Shown in pieces: positions 1 to 7,246 of a stretch of 30,176 bases of DNA; the first letter of the stretch is position 1; each line of letters opens with the position of its first letter. The notes under the pieces were generated by a model, which saw only the letters and a list, made by a program, of their open reading frames with translations, did not search any database and was not told the origin of the DNA. The DNA comes from a virus. The position numbers and the translations under genes were made by a program. The stretch is taken from IMG/VR virus record IMGVR_UViG_3300009180_000147, positions 1-30,176 of that record; one strand, given 5' to 3'.

Positions 1-333
1 GTAGCCCGGTGCAAAGTTCAGCACCAGGCTGCCGGCCGTGGTGACCGGGGAGTTGGCGATGCTGAATCCAAGGGGGGCGCTCAGGCCAACGCTGGTGACC
101 GATCCGTTGCCAGAGTCTCTGATCTGGGCGGCCAGGGCGTCGGTGACGGCGGGCTGCACCGCAGTGCTAGCCAGGGAGTAGGCCGTGTCCCACAGGCCCT
201 GCTTGGCGATTGTCGGGAGGCTGTAGCCCGGTGCAAAGTTCAGCACCAGGCTGCCGGCCGTGATGACCGGGGAGTTGATGACGGCAAACCCAAGGGGGGC
301 GCTCAGGCCAACGCTGGTGACCGATCCGTTGCC
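1..333 (-). repeat. Tandem 222-bp in-frame repeat in the tail protein
   Basis: Positions 1-111 and 223-333 are nearly identical (a few substitutions near 40, 56-62 and 66-68), giving a period of 222 bp or 74 codons. Each copy encodes SVTSVGLSAPLGF followed by SPV(T/I)TAGSLVLNFAPGY. The 111 bp between them encode LPTIAKQGLWDTAYSLA and a short helical stretch. The left copy is cut by the window edge, so more copies may follow. The near-identity at DNA level suggests recent duplication or ongoing recombination. Confidence 0.9.
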
Positions 334-1050
334 CATGGCGTCAGGTGTTGATGGTGGGTAATTGATTGCAGGGGATCTCCCCCGGTGGGCCGCGGCGCCC
401 CAGATCGTGTAGCCGCCGCCAGCGCGTCGGCCTAGGCCCATGAACGGCCGGAACGTGGCCCAGGTCTCCTCGCCTGTGACGGCATTGGGCTGGCCCTGCT
501 CGGTGTCCACCCGCAGCAGATCAGCCCAAGCCTGGTTCTCGTCTTCCTGGGTCAGCTGGTAGGTCGTCGTGTTGCCGACCGCACGGTTGCTGAACACCCG
601 CGCCGCACGGATGTTCGCCCAACGGTTAAACACCTCGGGGCAGTCGTCCCACGGCAGCAACGAAACGATGTCCGCCGCGATCGAGGCAACGTCCTCAGGG
701 ATCGCGTAGGTCCGCGCTTCGCTGTCGTAGACCCTGCTCCCCCTGGCCTGAAAGCGGTTGTTCCACTCCAGCCGGCTGGGGGCCCACTTCACCACGCTGG
801 GCGGGATCAGCACCTCCCCCGAATTGGCATCCCGGTAGAAGGCCACGCCCCACTCACGGTTCCAGCTCCAGCCGCGGGTCTGGCCTTCCTTGTGGTACTC
901 CAGCAGCGTGCGTTCAGCCTGCGCCGCCTCGCCAACCTGCTGGGTTTCCAGCGTGTTGACGGGTGCCTCGCCAATCACGGCCAGGCAAATGTTCACGGCC
1001 TCCAGCAGGCTGGTCCGTCCAGGGGTCAGCGCTTGGTTGGCCAGGCCCAT
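1..1050 (-). CDS. Tail tubular protein A (T7 gp11-like) with C-terminal fibre-type repeats, partial
   Basis: The ATG at 1050 opens a frame that stays open to the left edge (350 codons, 3' end missing). Residues 1 to about 200 look like the T7 gp11 family, the ring protein joining the portal to the tail: the N-terminal part has SLLEAVNICLAVIGEAPVNTL, followed by YHKEGQTRGWSWNREWG and AIPEDVASIAADIV. T7 gp11 is about 196 residues and should end soon after. Here the chain continues through a glycine-rich linker into repeats of the type GNGSVTSVGLSAPLGF...TAGSLVLNFAPGY, which I know from phage tail fibres. The gene follows the capsid gene, as in T7, but a strong terminator lies between them and a TGCAGGCGTGCAG element sits 7 bp upstream of the ATG, so it may have its own promoter. 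No clear Shine-Dalgarno is seen. The family call is good; the role of the extension is inferred. Confidence 0.85.
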   Translation of the reverse strand, partial: MGLANQALTPGRTSLLEAVNICLAVIGEAPVNTLETQQVGEAAQAERTLLEYHKEGQTRGWSWNREWGVAFYRDANSGEVLIPPSVVKWAPSRLEWNNRFQARGSRVYDSEARTYAIPEDVASIAADIVSLLPWDDCPEVFNRWANIRAARVFSNRAVGNTTTYQLTQEDENQAWADLLRVDTEQGQPNAVTGEETWATFRPFMGLGRRAGGGYTIWGAAAHRGRSPAINYPPSTPDAMGNGSVTSVGLSAPLGFAVINSPVITAGSLVLNFAPGYSLPTIAKQGLWDTAYSLASTAVQPAVTDALAAQIRDSGNGSVTSVGLSAPLGFSIANSPVTTAGSLVLNFAPGY

Positions 1051-1057
1051 GGAAGGC

Positions 1058-1070
1058 TGCAGGCGTGCAG
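1058..1070 (-). promoter_or_regulatory. Class II element TGCAGGCGTGCAG before tail protein
   Basis: This is a variant of the TGCAGGGNTGCAG element found at six other places in the window. It ends 7 bp before the ATG of the tail tubular protein and lies just downstream of the capsid terminator, a sensible place for a new transcription start. Function is inferred from recurrence and placement. Confidence 0.4.
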
Positions 1071-1091
1071 ATCAATCCTACCGACACGCGC

Positions 1092-1126
1092 AAAAAAAAG
1101 ACCCCTGGGGCAGCTTCCCAAGGGTC
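1092..1126 (-). terminator. Rho-independent terminator after the capsid gene
   Basis: On the minus strand a GC-rich stem (GACCCTTGGG paired with CCCAGGGGTC, bases 1100-1126) is followed directly by eight T residues (1092-1099). It lies about 20 bp after the capsid stop codon. T7 has its main terminator (T-phi) at the same place, after gene 10, so it probably limits read-through from the capsid into the tail genes. Confidence 0.88.
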
Positions 1127-1144
1127 CAGTTCCCCTCGGACAGG

Positions 1145-2161
1145 TTAGGGGGTAACGATCGCTCCAGCGCACTCAGGGCTGAGCTTGCCCATGCCAATGG
1201 CCATGGAGGCTACCAGCAGCTGGCTCTGGTACACCACGTTGTAGTCGCCGCCGGAAGCGGTCATCTGCAACTTGGGCTGCCGCAGGTTCAGGATCCCCAT
1301 GGCGTCCCGGTGGTAGATCAGTGCCTGGCACTTGCTCAGATCCTGGGCGTACTCCGAGTTGGCGTTGTCGCCAGTCTGGAGAGTGTATGCAGCCTGGTTC
1401 ACGAAATTGGACCAGTACACGGGCACGCCATAGATCATGCCGGCAAACACCTCACGGACAGTGCCGTTGGCGCCAGTGCCACCGTTGAAGTCGGCGTTGA
1501 TGATGCGCTTGCTGTCCTGAAGCCAGCCGCAGACATCAGGGGTGACCACGCACGACATCCCGCTGGTGGGGATGTGCTTCTTCTGCTTGGCAACCACCAT
1601 CGCCTTGATGGCGGCGTAAAGCTCGTCACCTTTGGCCTCGTTGGTTGCAGCCGCAAAGCCAGCGGACAAGGTGATCTTGTCGCCCGTACGGCCAGTGTTG
1701 ATGGACTTGGCCAGTGGCTCGGTGGTGGTGTTGGCTGCGGCGAACAGGATGCGTGCAACCCGCGCTTCCCGCTCATCGGAAAGGGCCTCACCAAGCTGGT
1801 GCATGATTTCCGCCCGTTGAGCCGGGTACTCCTTGAGTTCGTCAAGGTCGTAGATCGACTCGTCAGCGACCATCAGGCCGTCGAGGTAGAGGATCCGGGA
1901 GTTGTTGTCGGACGGGTTGTTGGTGGTGCCGTCAATCGGAGTCCCAGGGACGTGATAGCCGGCCTTGCGGCGGCCGGTTAGCAAGAAGCGCATGGAGCGC
2001 CCGCCCTTGATGGTCTGGGATTTGACCGTAGAGCTGAGAATCTTTTTCTTGTCGTAGGCGGTGAGCAGTTCGTCACTGCCCAGATCGAGAAACAGGGCAT
2101 CGACGGAGCCGGTGCCTTTGACCTGCCCTAATCTGGACAGCGCGAGAGCGTCTGCGGACAT
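1145..2161 (-). CDS. Major capsid protein (T7 gp10-like)
   Basis: The product of 338 residues forms the icosahedral head shell. The N-terminal part LFLDLGSDELLTAYDKKKI, followed by GGRSMRFLLTGRRKAGYHVPG, is typical of the T7 gp10 major capsid family. So is the segment around YDLDELKEYPAQRAEIMHQ, and the length is close to T7 gp10A (about 345). I chose the ATG at 2161 (MSADALALS). The frame extends to a TTG at 2218, which is a less likely start. The gene lies between scaffold and tail tubular protein A in the T7 order and is closed by a strong terminator. No frameshift signal for a second capsid form was recognised. Confidence 0.95.
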   Translation of the reverse strand: MSADALALSRLGQVKGTGSVDALFLDLGSDELLTAYDKKKILSSTVKSQTIKGGRSMRFLLTGRRKAGYHVPGTPIDGTTNNPSDNNSRILYLDGLMVADESIYDLDELKEYPAQRAEIMHQLGEALSDEREARVARILFAAANTTTEPLAKSINTGRTGDKITLSAGFAAATNEAKGDELYAAIKAMVVAKQKKHIPTSGMSCVVTPDVCGWLQDSKRIINADFNGGTGANGTVREVFAGMIYGVPVYWSNFVNQAAYTLQTGDNANSEYAQDLSKCQALIYHRDAMGILNLRQPKLQMTASGGDYNVVYQSQLLVASMAIGMGKLSPECAGAIVTP

Positions 2162-2254
2162 GATTGATAAAGCGGTGGAGAGTTCTGTGTTTGGAACCCA
2201 ACGCCTCCCGCCTACCAAGGGTTATCGCCCGCAGGCGGCCCTGATGACTACAAG

Positions 2255-2270
2255 GGTGGAACGATCCACC
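2255..2270. other. Small perfect hairpin between scaffold and capsid genes
   Basis: GGTGGA and TCCACC form a 6-bp stem with a 4-base loop just downstream of the capsid upstream region and 7 bp from the scaffold stop. There is no T-run, so it is not a typical terminator. It could be an mRNA processing or stability element in the scaffold-capsid transcript. The rest of the 115-bp gap holds no recognised promoter. Confidence 0.35.
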
Positions 2271-2276
2271 TAAAAG

Positions 2277-3218
2277 CTACCACTTCCCTGCGCGTTTTGA
2301 CCGCTGGTGTTTGGCATCTACCCGACGCTGGTACGACTCATCCTTCGCATAAAGCTCGTTGCCGTTGTCGTCTGTGGCGTAGCGCTCCTTCTGCCAGTCG
2401 CTGCGGGATTCGTAGGCATCGACCGGCTCGCTGGTCTGAGCACCGCCACCCAGGAAGTCGGGCTCGGCCTTGATCCCGGTGGCCCGTGCCTGCATGGCCC
2501 GCAGCGCCCACTGCGCGGCCAGCACGTTGCCACTGTCCACGGCAGCCTGATAGTCGGTCTTCTCGGCATCGCTGAGATTCGTGGCAGCCCAGCGGGATAG
2601 CTGCTCGAACGCGGCATCACCGCCAACCGATTGGCGGAGCGCAGCCACGGCCTCGGGGTTGTCGTTCAGGCTCACAGCCTCAGCCTCAGCAGCAGCAGTC
2701 GGGGCCTGCGGCTTTACCCCAGCCAGGTACGTCTCCACCAGGGCCCTGGGCAGTCCGCCCTTCTCCACCAACGCATCGACATAGGTGGCCACGTCCTCGC
2801 CGGCCTCCAGCTTCGCTGCCATCTCGAACGGGTTGATCTCGGCTGCCTCGATTGCGGTCGCCACGGTTTCGCCATAGACCTCCACGCCCCGCTCCGGGGT
2901 GTAGGCCTCGGGCAGAGCGGCCGGCTCCTCGGGTGGTGCAACCTGCTCGGCCTTCTGGCCCAGCTTGCGCTCCAGCTCCTGGTACGCCTTGGCCAGCTGC
3001 TCAGGTGACTCGAACTTGCCCAGCAGCTTCTCGCCCTTGGCGGCCTCCTCCTCCGGTGCTGGTGCCGGGGGGGCATCGGGGATCCCCAGATCGTTGAGGA
3101 ACTGATCGAGGATCGCGGCCTGCCGTGGGCTGGCCGGATCCACCATCTGCTTCAGCTCGGCGGGCGCCTCGATCTGATCGACGGTTTTGGCTTCTGGTGC
3201 CGGGGCTTCGGTGGTCAT
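2277..3218 (-). CDS. Capsid assembly (scaffolding) protein, T7 gp9-like
   Basis: The protein of 313 residues is highly acidic and alanine/glutamate rich, as scaffolds are. It acts inside the prohead during assembly and is then lost. After a proline-rich, disordered N-terminus it has the short segment GKFESPEQLAKAYQELERKL (about residues 68-87), which recurs in T7-type scaffolds. A basic C-terminus follows (SYQRRVDAKHQRSKRAGKW), consistent with a capsid-binding tail. It starts at ATG 3218, overlapping the portal stop by 4 bp (ATGA), which suggests coupled translation. Its position between portal and capsid is the T7 order. Confidence 0.92.
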   Translation of the reverse strand: MTTEAPAPEAKTVDQIEAPAELKQMVDPASPRQAAILDQFLNDLGIPDAPPAPAPEEEAAKGEKLLGKFESPEQLAKAYQELERKLGQKAEQVAPPEEPAALPEAYTPERGVEVYGETVATAIEAAEINPFEMAAKLEAGEDVATYVDALVEKGGLPRALVETYLAGVKPQAPTAAAEAEAVSLNDNPEAVAALRQSVGGDAAFEQLSRWAATNLSDAEKTDYQAAVDSGNVLAAQWALRAMQARATGIKAEPDFLGGGAQTSEPVDAYESRSDWQKERYATDDNGNELYAKDESYQRRVDAKHQRSKRAGKW

Positions 3219-4891
3219 TGGGGTTGGGGTTCAGTGTCGGGTTGTGGGTTGGACATCTGTTGCACCGCCATGGCGGCGTTGCCCAGCTTCTGGGGATCGC
3301 CCATGCCGGCCTGGATCAGCTGCTGCTGCTGCTGCGCTTGGGCCGCGGCAGCCTGCTCCTCCTGGATCCGCTTGTCGGACTTCACCAGCAATGGGTTCAC
3401 ACCCATGGCGGTGCAGAACTCACGCAGCCAGGCAGCTGGATCGACCAGCTGGCCGAACTGCTGCGGCAGCGCCTGCCCGCCTTGCATGGCGAAGGCTGAC
3501 AGCTTTTCGGCATCGGACTGGCGTCCCAGGGCGGCGAGGCCCACGGAGATCACCGGCTCGATGTCCTTCAGCTCCGGCAGTCGGTTGGCCTTGGTCATTA
3601 CCGACAGCACCCTCTTGATGTACGGATACTGGAACTCAACGGTGAGGATCGAATAGATGGAGCCCAGCATCTGCTCGATCTGCCGGATCTGCAGTTTCAC
3701 TTCCTCGGCCGTGGTGCGCTCGGAGTCGCGGATGTCTGGCAGCAGGAAGATCCGGCCCAGTCGTTGCTCCAGCCGGGTCATGGCCTGGTACGCCACCCCC
3801 AGATCGCGCACATCAGCCGTACTGATCGGGAAGAAATCATCGGGCTGCGCGTCAATCACCGCCCCGTTGGGAGCTTTGGCAAACACCTCCTTGCTGGTGA
3901 TGGCACTGCCCTTCCGGCCGGTCAGCTGTCGGGCGGCCTGCATGGACCCCTCGGTGACGGCCTTGTTCAGCGAATCGTTGCTCAGCAAATCGGCCATGGC
4001 CGTCCACTCGACATAGCCGGGTCCGTAGCTGTCGCCATCCATGCGGAAAAGGCGCAGCGGGATCCAGGGGCTGGCATCGGCGGTGGTGCTGCCGTCCGAT
4101 TCAGGCACCTTGGCGCCGCCAATCTCCTGATACCAAGTGACCCGATCGCTACTCCATTTGATGTGAGTGAAGACCTTGATCTGCCGGGAGTCGCGCCTGG
4201 CGTTGTCCTCCTGCCACCGACCAGCCTCCGCGTCTACCTCGTCCAGTACCGCCTTCAGCTTCTTGTCCAGGGAGGCGTACAGGTACCTCTCGCACGTCAC
4301 TCCCTCGACAGGGGAGCCCATCGGGTCACGCAACAGGACATGCTTGTTCAGGTGGAAGACCTTCATCCCCTTGGGCCGGCGGTAGAGCAGCACCGCACCG
4401 CCGACGATCAGGTGAATCAAGGCTTCGAACAGGGCCACCCGGTCGTTGCACGTCTCGATCTCCCTGCTGACCGCCCGCTCCAGGGTGGCCAAGCCGCGCT
4501 CGATCTCCTGCTTCAGGGATGCGATGTCAGCCTCGGTGGCACCGCGCTGCACCAGATCGGCCTCCGCCATGGCCGACGCCAGCTCGTCGCCGGTCAGCCG
4601 GAAGAAGCCCCCGGTGGGGGGCAGCAGGGCCAGCAGCAGCCTGGCCGCCAGGTTGTTGACGCCCTGGGCGCCGATGCCGCTCCACGGATGCGGCTGCTCC
4701 TCGGTCGTCTCCGGCAGGATGTCGTCGCTGGGAGGGATCAGGTACGGCAGCGTGAGCTTCGCGGAACGGCGAGCCCGGTCCAGCCACACATCCCGGTAGC
4801 CCCGCAGCTGGTTGTACCGCTGCTGGGCCTTGCCCCGCTGCAGCCCCTGGCCCTCGGGGGAAACAACGATGTCACCTGCGCCGCGTTCCAT
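3215..4891 (-). CDS. Portal / head-to-tail connector protein (T7 gp8-like)
   Basis: The protein of 558 residues should form the dodecameric ring at the packaging vertex. The N-terminal region is typical of the T7-type connector family: a tyrosine/arginine-rich helix (RYNQLRGYRDVWLDRARRSA), then TLPYLIPPS and GIGAQGVNNLAARLLLALLPP (split here by comma: GIGAQGVNNLAARLL, LALLPP). The length is close to T7 gp8 (536). The C-terminus is glutamine-rich (a run near residues 510-530 with QQQQQ), as in other podoviral portals. The ATG at 4891 overlaps the stop of the preceding gene by one base (TGATG), and the stop overlaps the scaffold start, so portal and scaffold look translationally coupled. Confidence 0.95.
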   Translation of the reverse strand: MERGAGDIVVSPEGQGLQRGKAQQRYNQLRGYRDVWLDRARRSAKLTLPYLIPPSDDILPETTEEQPHPWSGIGAQGVNNLAARLLLALLPPTGGFFRLTGDELASAMAEADLVQRGATEADIASLKQEIERGLATLERAVSREIETCNDRVALFEALIHLIVGGAVLLYRRPKGMKVFHLNKHVLLRDPMGSPVEGVTCERYLYASLDKKLKAVLDEVDAEAGRWQEDNARRDSRQIKVFTHIKWSSDRVTWYQEIGGAKVPESDGSTTADASPWIPLRLFRMDGDSYGPGYVEWTAMADLLSNDSLNKAVTEGSMQAARQLTGRKGSAITSKEVFAKAPNGAVIDAQPDDFFPISTADVRDLGVAYQAMTRLEQRLGRIFLLPDIRDSERTTAEEVKLQIRQIEQMLGSIYSILTVEFQYPYIKRVLSVMTKANRLPELKDIEPVISVGLAALGRQSDAEKLSAFAMQGGQALPQQFGQLVDPAAWLREFCTAMGVNPLLVKSDKRIQEEQAAAAQAQQQQQLIQAGMGDPQKLGNAAMAVQQMSNPQPDTEPQPQ

Positions 4892-5280
4892 CAGCCGACT
4901 CCAATGTTGATGCCGACGCCAGGCAGGCTGATGTCGGCGCTGTTGATCTGCAGGCTTGGCTTGCCCTTCTTGCGGGGGGCAGCCGGTGCCGTGGTCTGCT
5001 CCTGAGCGGCGCCGGCCGTGCCCTGGGCGGTGGTGACGGCGTAGGGGTTGGTGTTGGCGACGGTCTGCTGCGGCGCCGAAGGGGCAGCCAGCTCAGCAGT
5101 GCGCTTGGCAGTCTCCGCGGCCATGGCATTGGCCTGCTCCTGCAGCTGCTGTACCAGGGCGGCGTTCTGCTCCTGGATCTGGGTCTGTGCCTGCTGCTGC
5201 TGCTGCATCTGGGCGCTGTAGTCGGGCTGGGCTGGCGCCTGCTGCACCACCTTCGGTGCCTTGGGTCGTCCTCCGCACAT
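4891..5280 (-). CDS. MCGG-type small virion-region protein, copy 2
   Basis: A hypothetical protein of 129 residues. It starts MCGGRPKAPK, then QPDYSAQ and a glutamine-rich stretch likely to form a coiled coil (about 24-60). A proline/alanine/threonine-rich segment and a C-terminus ending GVGINIGVG follow. The neighbouring gene 5284-5667 has the same plan (MCGGG, QPDYSAH, C-terminal GGLNIGA), so the two look like diverged duplicates. A Shine-Dalgarno (GGAG) precedes ATG 5280 and the stop overlaps the portal ATG. Small proteins next to the portal in T7-like phages are often minor head or tail components, and a virion role is inferred from that. There is no signal peptide, and the MCGG start is not a lipobox. 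Confidence 0.8.
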   Translation of the reverse strand: MCGGRPKAPKVVQQAPAQPDYSAQMQQQQQAQTQIQEQNAALVQQLQEQANAMAAETAKRTAELAAPSAPQQTVANTNPYAVTTAQGTAGAAQEQTTAPAAPRKKGKPSLQINSADISLPGVGINIGVG

Positions 5281-5283
5281 GGT

Positions 5284-5667
5284 TCAGGCTCCGATGTTGA
5301 GGCCGCCAGTGGCGGCAGGTTGTAGATCGACTCGCAGGCCTTTCCGGCCTGTTGGCCTGGTCATGCCCGCCCTGTTGGCGGCCAGCACCGGAGCCCTGGC
5401 CGTCTTGTCAGGCGGCGGTGTGCCGATCAGCGCAGCCAGCCGGCTGGCGGTGGCCGACGTGTCCTGAGCTTCTGCGGTGCGGCGTGCTGCCAGATCGGTC
5501 AGAACACCTTGCTGCCGCAGCGTCTCAGCCTGGAGGCCCTGCTGGGCGGCCAGGACAGCGGGCGACTGCGCCATCTGCATGGTCTGCAGCTGGGCATCGG
5601 CCAGCCGGTTGTGGGCGCTGTAGTCGGGCTGGATGATCGTGGACCGTGGAGCACCGCCACCGCACAT
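5284..5667 (-). CDS. MCGG-type small virion-region protein, copy 1
   Basis: A hypothetical protein of 127 residues that starts MCGGGAPRSTIIQPDYSAHN. A helical, glutamine/alanine-rich centre follows (LADAQLQTMQMAQSPAVLAA), and it ends in GGLNIGA. I chose ATG 5667, which overlaps the stop of the upstream gene (TGATG) and has a good Shine-Dalgarno (GGGAGGTG). A GTG one codon earlier is possible. It is a paralogue in outline of the next gene (4891-5280), three bases away. Function unknown; a head or connector role is inferred from its position before the portal gene. Confidence 0.8.
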   Translation of the reverse strand: MCGGGAPRSTIIQPDYSAHNRLADAQLQTMQMAQSPAVLAAQQGLQAETLRQQGVLTDLAARRTAEAQDTSATASRLAALIGTPPPDKTARAPVLAANRAGMTRPTGRKGLRVDLQPAATGGLNIGA

Positions 5668-5849
5668 CACTGCACCTCCCGAAACGGATCCTGGTCGGCG
5701 TGCCAGTTCTGCAGCACTTGAATCACCCGCTGCTCCCCGATGGCCTGGTGGATTCGCTCCGACGGATAGGAAGCCATCCCAACAATGTCCGCGGGAAATG
5801 TTTCCTGCAGACGCTTGAGCAAGGCTTCGGAGACGAGAGGGGTAAGCAC
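5667..5849 (-). CDS. Small hypothetical protein at the start of the head operon
   Basis: A protein of 60 residues (MLTPLVSEALLKRLQETFPADIVGM at its start, split as MLTPLVSEALLKRL and QETFPADIVGM), rich in helix and ending HADQDPFREVQ. The start is GTG 5849, which lies inside the right arm of a palindromic class II element. No Shine-Dalgarno is possible upstream in the usual place. The stop overlaps the next ATG (TGATG). It is the first gene of the block leading to portal, scaffold and capsid. I do not recognise the family; the corresponding place in T7 holds small genes 6.5-7.3, some of which encode host-range or tail proteins. Confidence 0.7.
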   Translation of the reverse strand: MLTPLVSEALLKRLQETFPADIVGMASYPSERIHQAIGEQRVIQVLQNWHADQDPFREVQ

Positions 5850-5863
5850 TGCAGGGCTGCAGT
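5848..5863 (-). promoter_or_regulatory. Class II palindromic element, head operon
   Basis: ACTGCAGGGCTGCAGT is an inverted repeat with 7-bp arms and a 2-bp centre. It lies at the boundary between the exonuclease gene and the head genes and overlaps the GTG start of 5667-5849. The same core occurs at 23048 and 25150 and, with one or two changes, at 1058, 13354, 19352 and 19395. It is a candidate promoter or operator for the late genes. Confidence 0.5.
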
Positions 5864-5871
5864 TATCGCTC

Positions 5872-6612
5872 TCAGATTACCGGAGGCTGCCAGAGGATTG
5901 GTTGCTGACGGCTGTGGTCGTACTCACCGGGCCGCAGGATGCGGGCGCAGCGGGCCTGCACCAGGGCGGCTTGGGGGGTGAGGCCCGCCTTCTGGTAGGC
6001 GCCAACAACAGTCGCCCACATTGCCGCCTCGGTCTTGAGGCCGGCCAGCAGCTTCTCGGCACCCTTCTCCCCTACCCCAGGACAGCCGGGGTAGTGGTCG
6101 GAGCGGTCACCAATCAGTGCCTGGGAGAAAAAAGCCAGGTTGGCGTCGTGCAGGGACTGGCTCACCAATGCTCCACCCCTGTAGTGCTGGCCAGGCACGG
6201 TCAACAGATCCTTGTCGATGGAAACGATCACGTCGTTGGGGCCAGCCAGGATGCCCAGCACGTCGTCGGCTTCCACGTTGGGCAGGCGGGCGATCGCCCA
6301 GCCGCTGCTGAGAGCCAGCTGCTCGACGCTGGCCACCAGGGCTGGCCAGCCTGCCACCTTCGACTCCTTCTTGCGGTTGGCCTTGTAGGCGGGAAAGATC
6401 CCAGCCCGGTAGGTGGTGCGATCACCCATGGCCAGCACGGGCTGGTGGCCGGGGTGCTGGGCCAGCACATCCACCACCGACTCCTGGAAATAGGCCAGGG
6501 CATCGCCATGACGGCACACCTTCTGCCAGTCACCCGGCTGCCACTCGATGTCGTACTCGGCGGACTTGGCGGCCGGGACGAGGAAGCCCTCGGTATCAAT
6601 CAGCAGTTTCAT
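5872..6612 (-). CDS. 5'-3' exonuclease, FEN/T7 gp6-like
   Basis: The product (246 residues) should degrade DNA from 5' ends and remove RNA primers or process host DNA, as T7 gp6 does. Family landmarks are visible: the N-terminal LLIDTEGF with D6, MGDRTTYR (about 62-69), the basic arch YKANRKK (76-82), the acidic EADD (114-117), SIDKD (131-135) and the helix-three-turn-helix GDRSDHYPGCPGVGEKGAE (168-186). Together they supply the metal-binding acidic cluster. The chosen start is ATG 6612 with GAGG upstream; the frame is open to 6657 with a less likely start. As in T7, it is the last metabolism gene before the head genes. T7 gp6 is longer (about 300). Confidence 0.93.
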   Translation of the reverse strand: MKLLIDTEGFLVPAAKSAEYDIEWQPGDWQKVCRHGDALAYFQESVVDVLAQHPGHQPVLAMGDRTTYRAGIFPAYKANRKKESKVAGWPALVASVEQLALSSGWAIARLPNVEADDVLGILAGPNDVIVSIDKDLLTVPGQHYRGGALVSQSLHDANLAFFSQALIGDRSDHYPGCPGVGEKGAEKLLAGLKTEAAMWATVVGAYQKAGLTPQAALVQARCARILRPGEYDHSRQQPILWQPPVI

Positions 6613-6638
6613 TGATCCTCTGGATTTTTTGTAGGGTT

Positions 6639-6899
6639 TCAATGGCGCCAGCGGCATGGAGCGACGTGGACTCCCACGGCTGCGCGGCCTCCGCCTGCCG
6701 GTCCATCGGTCCTGTTCCTCAAGTTGCCAAATCTTGCGGTTAATCGCTTGCCTGATCTTTGGTCAGGCATCTGCGTCCACAAACCACGCGGAATAAATGA
6801 ACGTAGCCGCCGCAAACATCCCCAGGAGCCCAGGATGAAAGACGTTTGCCGCGTAAACATGATCACTCCGCACAGTAAAGAGAACTGTTTGCTGTTCAT
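6639..6899 (-). CDS. Doubtful small ORF overlapping upstream gene stop
   Basis: An 86-codon frame starting MNSKQFSLLCGVIMFTRQTS. Its ATG overlaps the stop of 6896-7246 (ATGA), and a strong GGAGG-type Shine-Dalgarno sits in the end of that gene, so translation is likely to begin here. The second half is arginine-rich and looks like non-coding sequence read in frame. A different frame in the middle (6763-6873) gives a better hydrophobic peptide. Either the real product is short, or a frameshift joins the two frames. No function is proposed. Confidence 0.35.
   Translation of the reverse strand: MNSKQFSLLCGVIMFTRQTSFILGSWGCLRRLRSFIPRGLWTQMPDQRSGKRLTARFGNLRNRTDGPAGGGRAAVGVHVAPCRWRH
6763..6873 (-). 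CDS. Possible tiny membrane peptide (alternative frame)
   Basis: From a GTG at 6873 this frame encodes 36 residues with a hydrophobic stretch LLGMFAAATFIYSAWFV and a short acidic end (DADA). It overlaps the ORF 6639-6899 in another frame. A -1 shift after MNSKQFSLLCGVIMF of that ORF would fuse a normal-looking N-terminus to this membrane segment. Only the sequence character supports it. Confidence 0.25.
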   Translation of the reverse strand: MRSDHVYAANVFHPGLLGMFAAATFIYSAWFVDADA

Positions 6900-7246
6900 C
6901 CCTCCACCTCCCCCGCCTCCGGCGCTGGCGGCGTGACGGGGCGGCCCCAGCGGGCGAGGGCGGCGGTGATCATGTCGTGCAAAATCTCAATTGATTCGCC
7001 GTCGTCACAGTTGAAACTGTGTTCCTCGCACAGATCGCCAATATCGGCAGGGCTCGGCCCCTCCCCCTCCACCGGCAGACGCTCACTCAGCGCCACCGGC
7101 CCCTCCCTCACCGGCTCAGCTAGGGCGGCGCGGGCGGCGGCAATGGCGTCGGACCATGCCTGCATCCAGCCGGGCGACGTTTCATTCAGATGCCCGTCTA
7201 GCTCAACCAGCCGCTCCAAGGCGGCGCGGATTGCGGGGGTGGTCAT
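6896..7246 (-). CDS. Hypothetical small protein, ALARWGRP-type
   Basis: A protein of 116 residues: a helical N-terminus (AIRAALERLVELDGHL), then WSDAIAAARAALAEP, a proline-rich linker, an acidic middle and an end with ITAALARWGRPVTPP. Proteins with the LARWGRP tail and this alanine-rich plan are, as I recall, common in phages of picocyanobacteria; their role is unknown. Its ATG overlaps the stop of the gene before it (ATGA), so it is part of a coupled chain. The related neighbour 7243-7845 ends its central domain with EALEHWGRS, so the two may be diverged relatives. Confidence 0.75.
   Translation of the reverse strand: MTTPAIRAALERLVELDGHLNETSPGWMQAWSDAIAAARAALAEPVREGPVALSERLPVEGEGPSPADIGDLCEEHSFNCDDGESIEILHDMITAALARWGRPVTPPAPEAGEVEG

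Noticed and set aside
890-1981. 363-codon plus-strand frame
   Set aside because: It crosses the capsid gene, the terminator and the tail gene start in antisense; these are well-supported genes.
3319-3360. CTG/CAG trinucleotide run
   Set aside because: It encodes the glutamine/alanine-rich C-terminus of the portal; the same holds for 5140-5210. Not an independent repeat element.
3764-5005. 413-codon plus-strand frame
   Set aside because: Mirror of the portal gene, with shadow-type composition.
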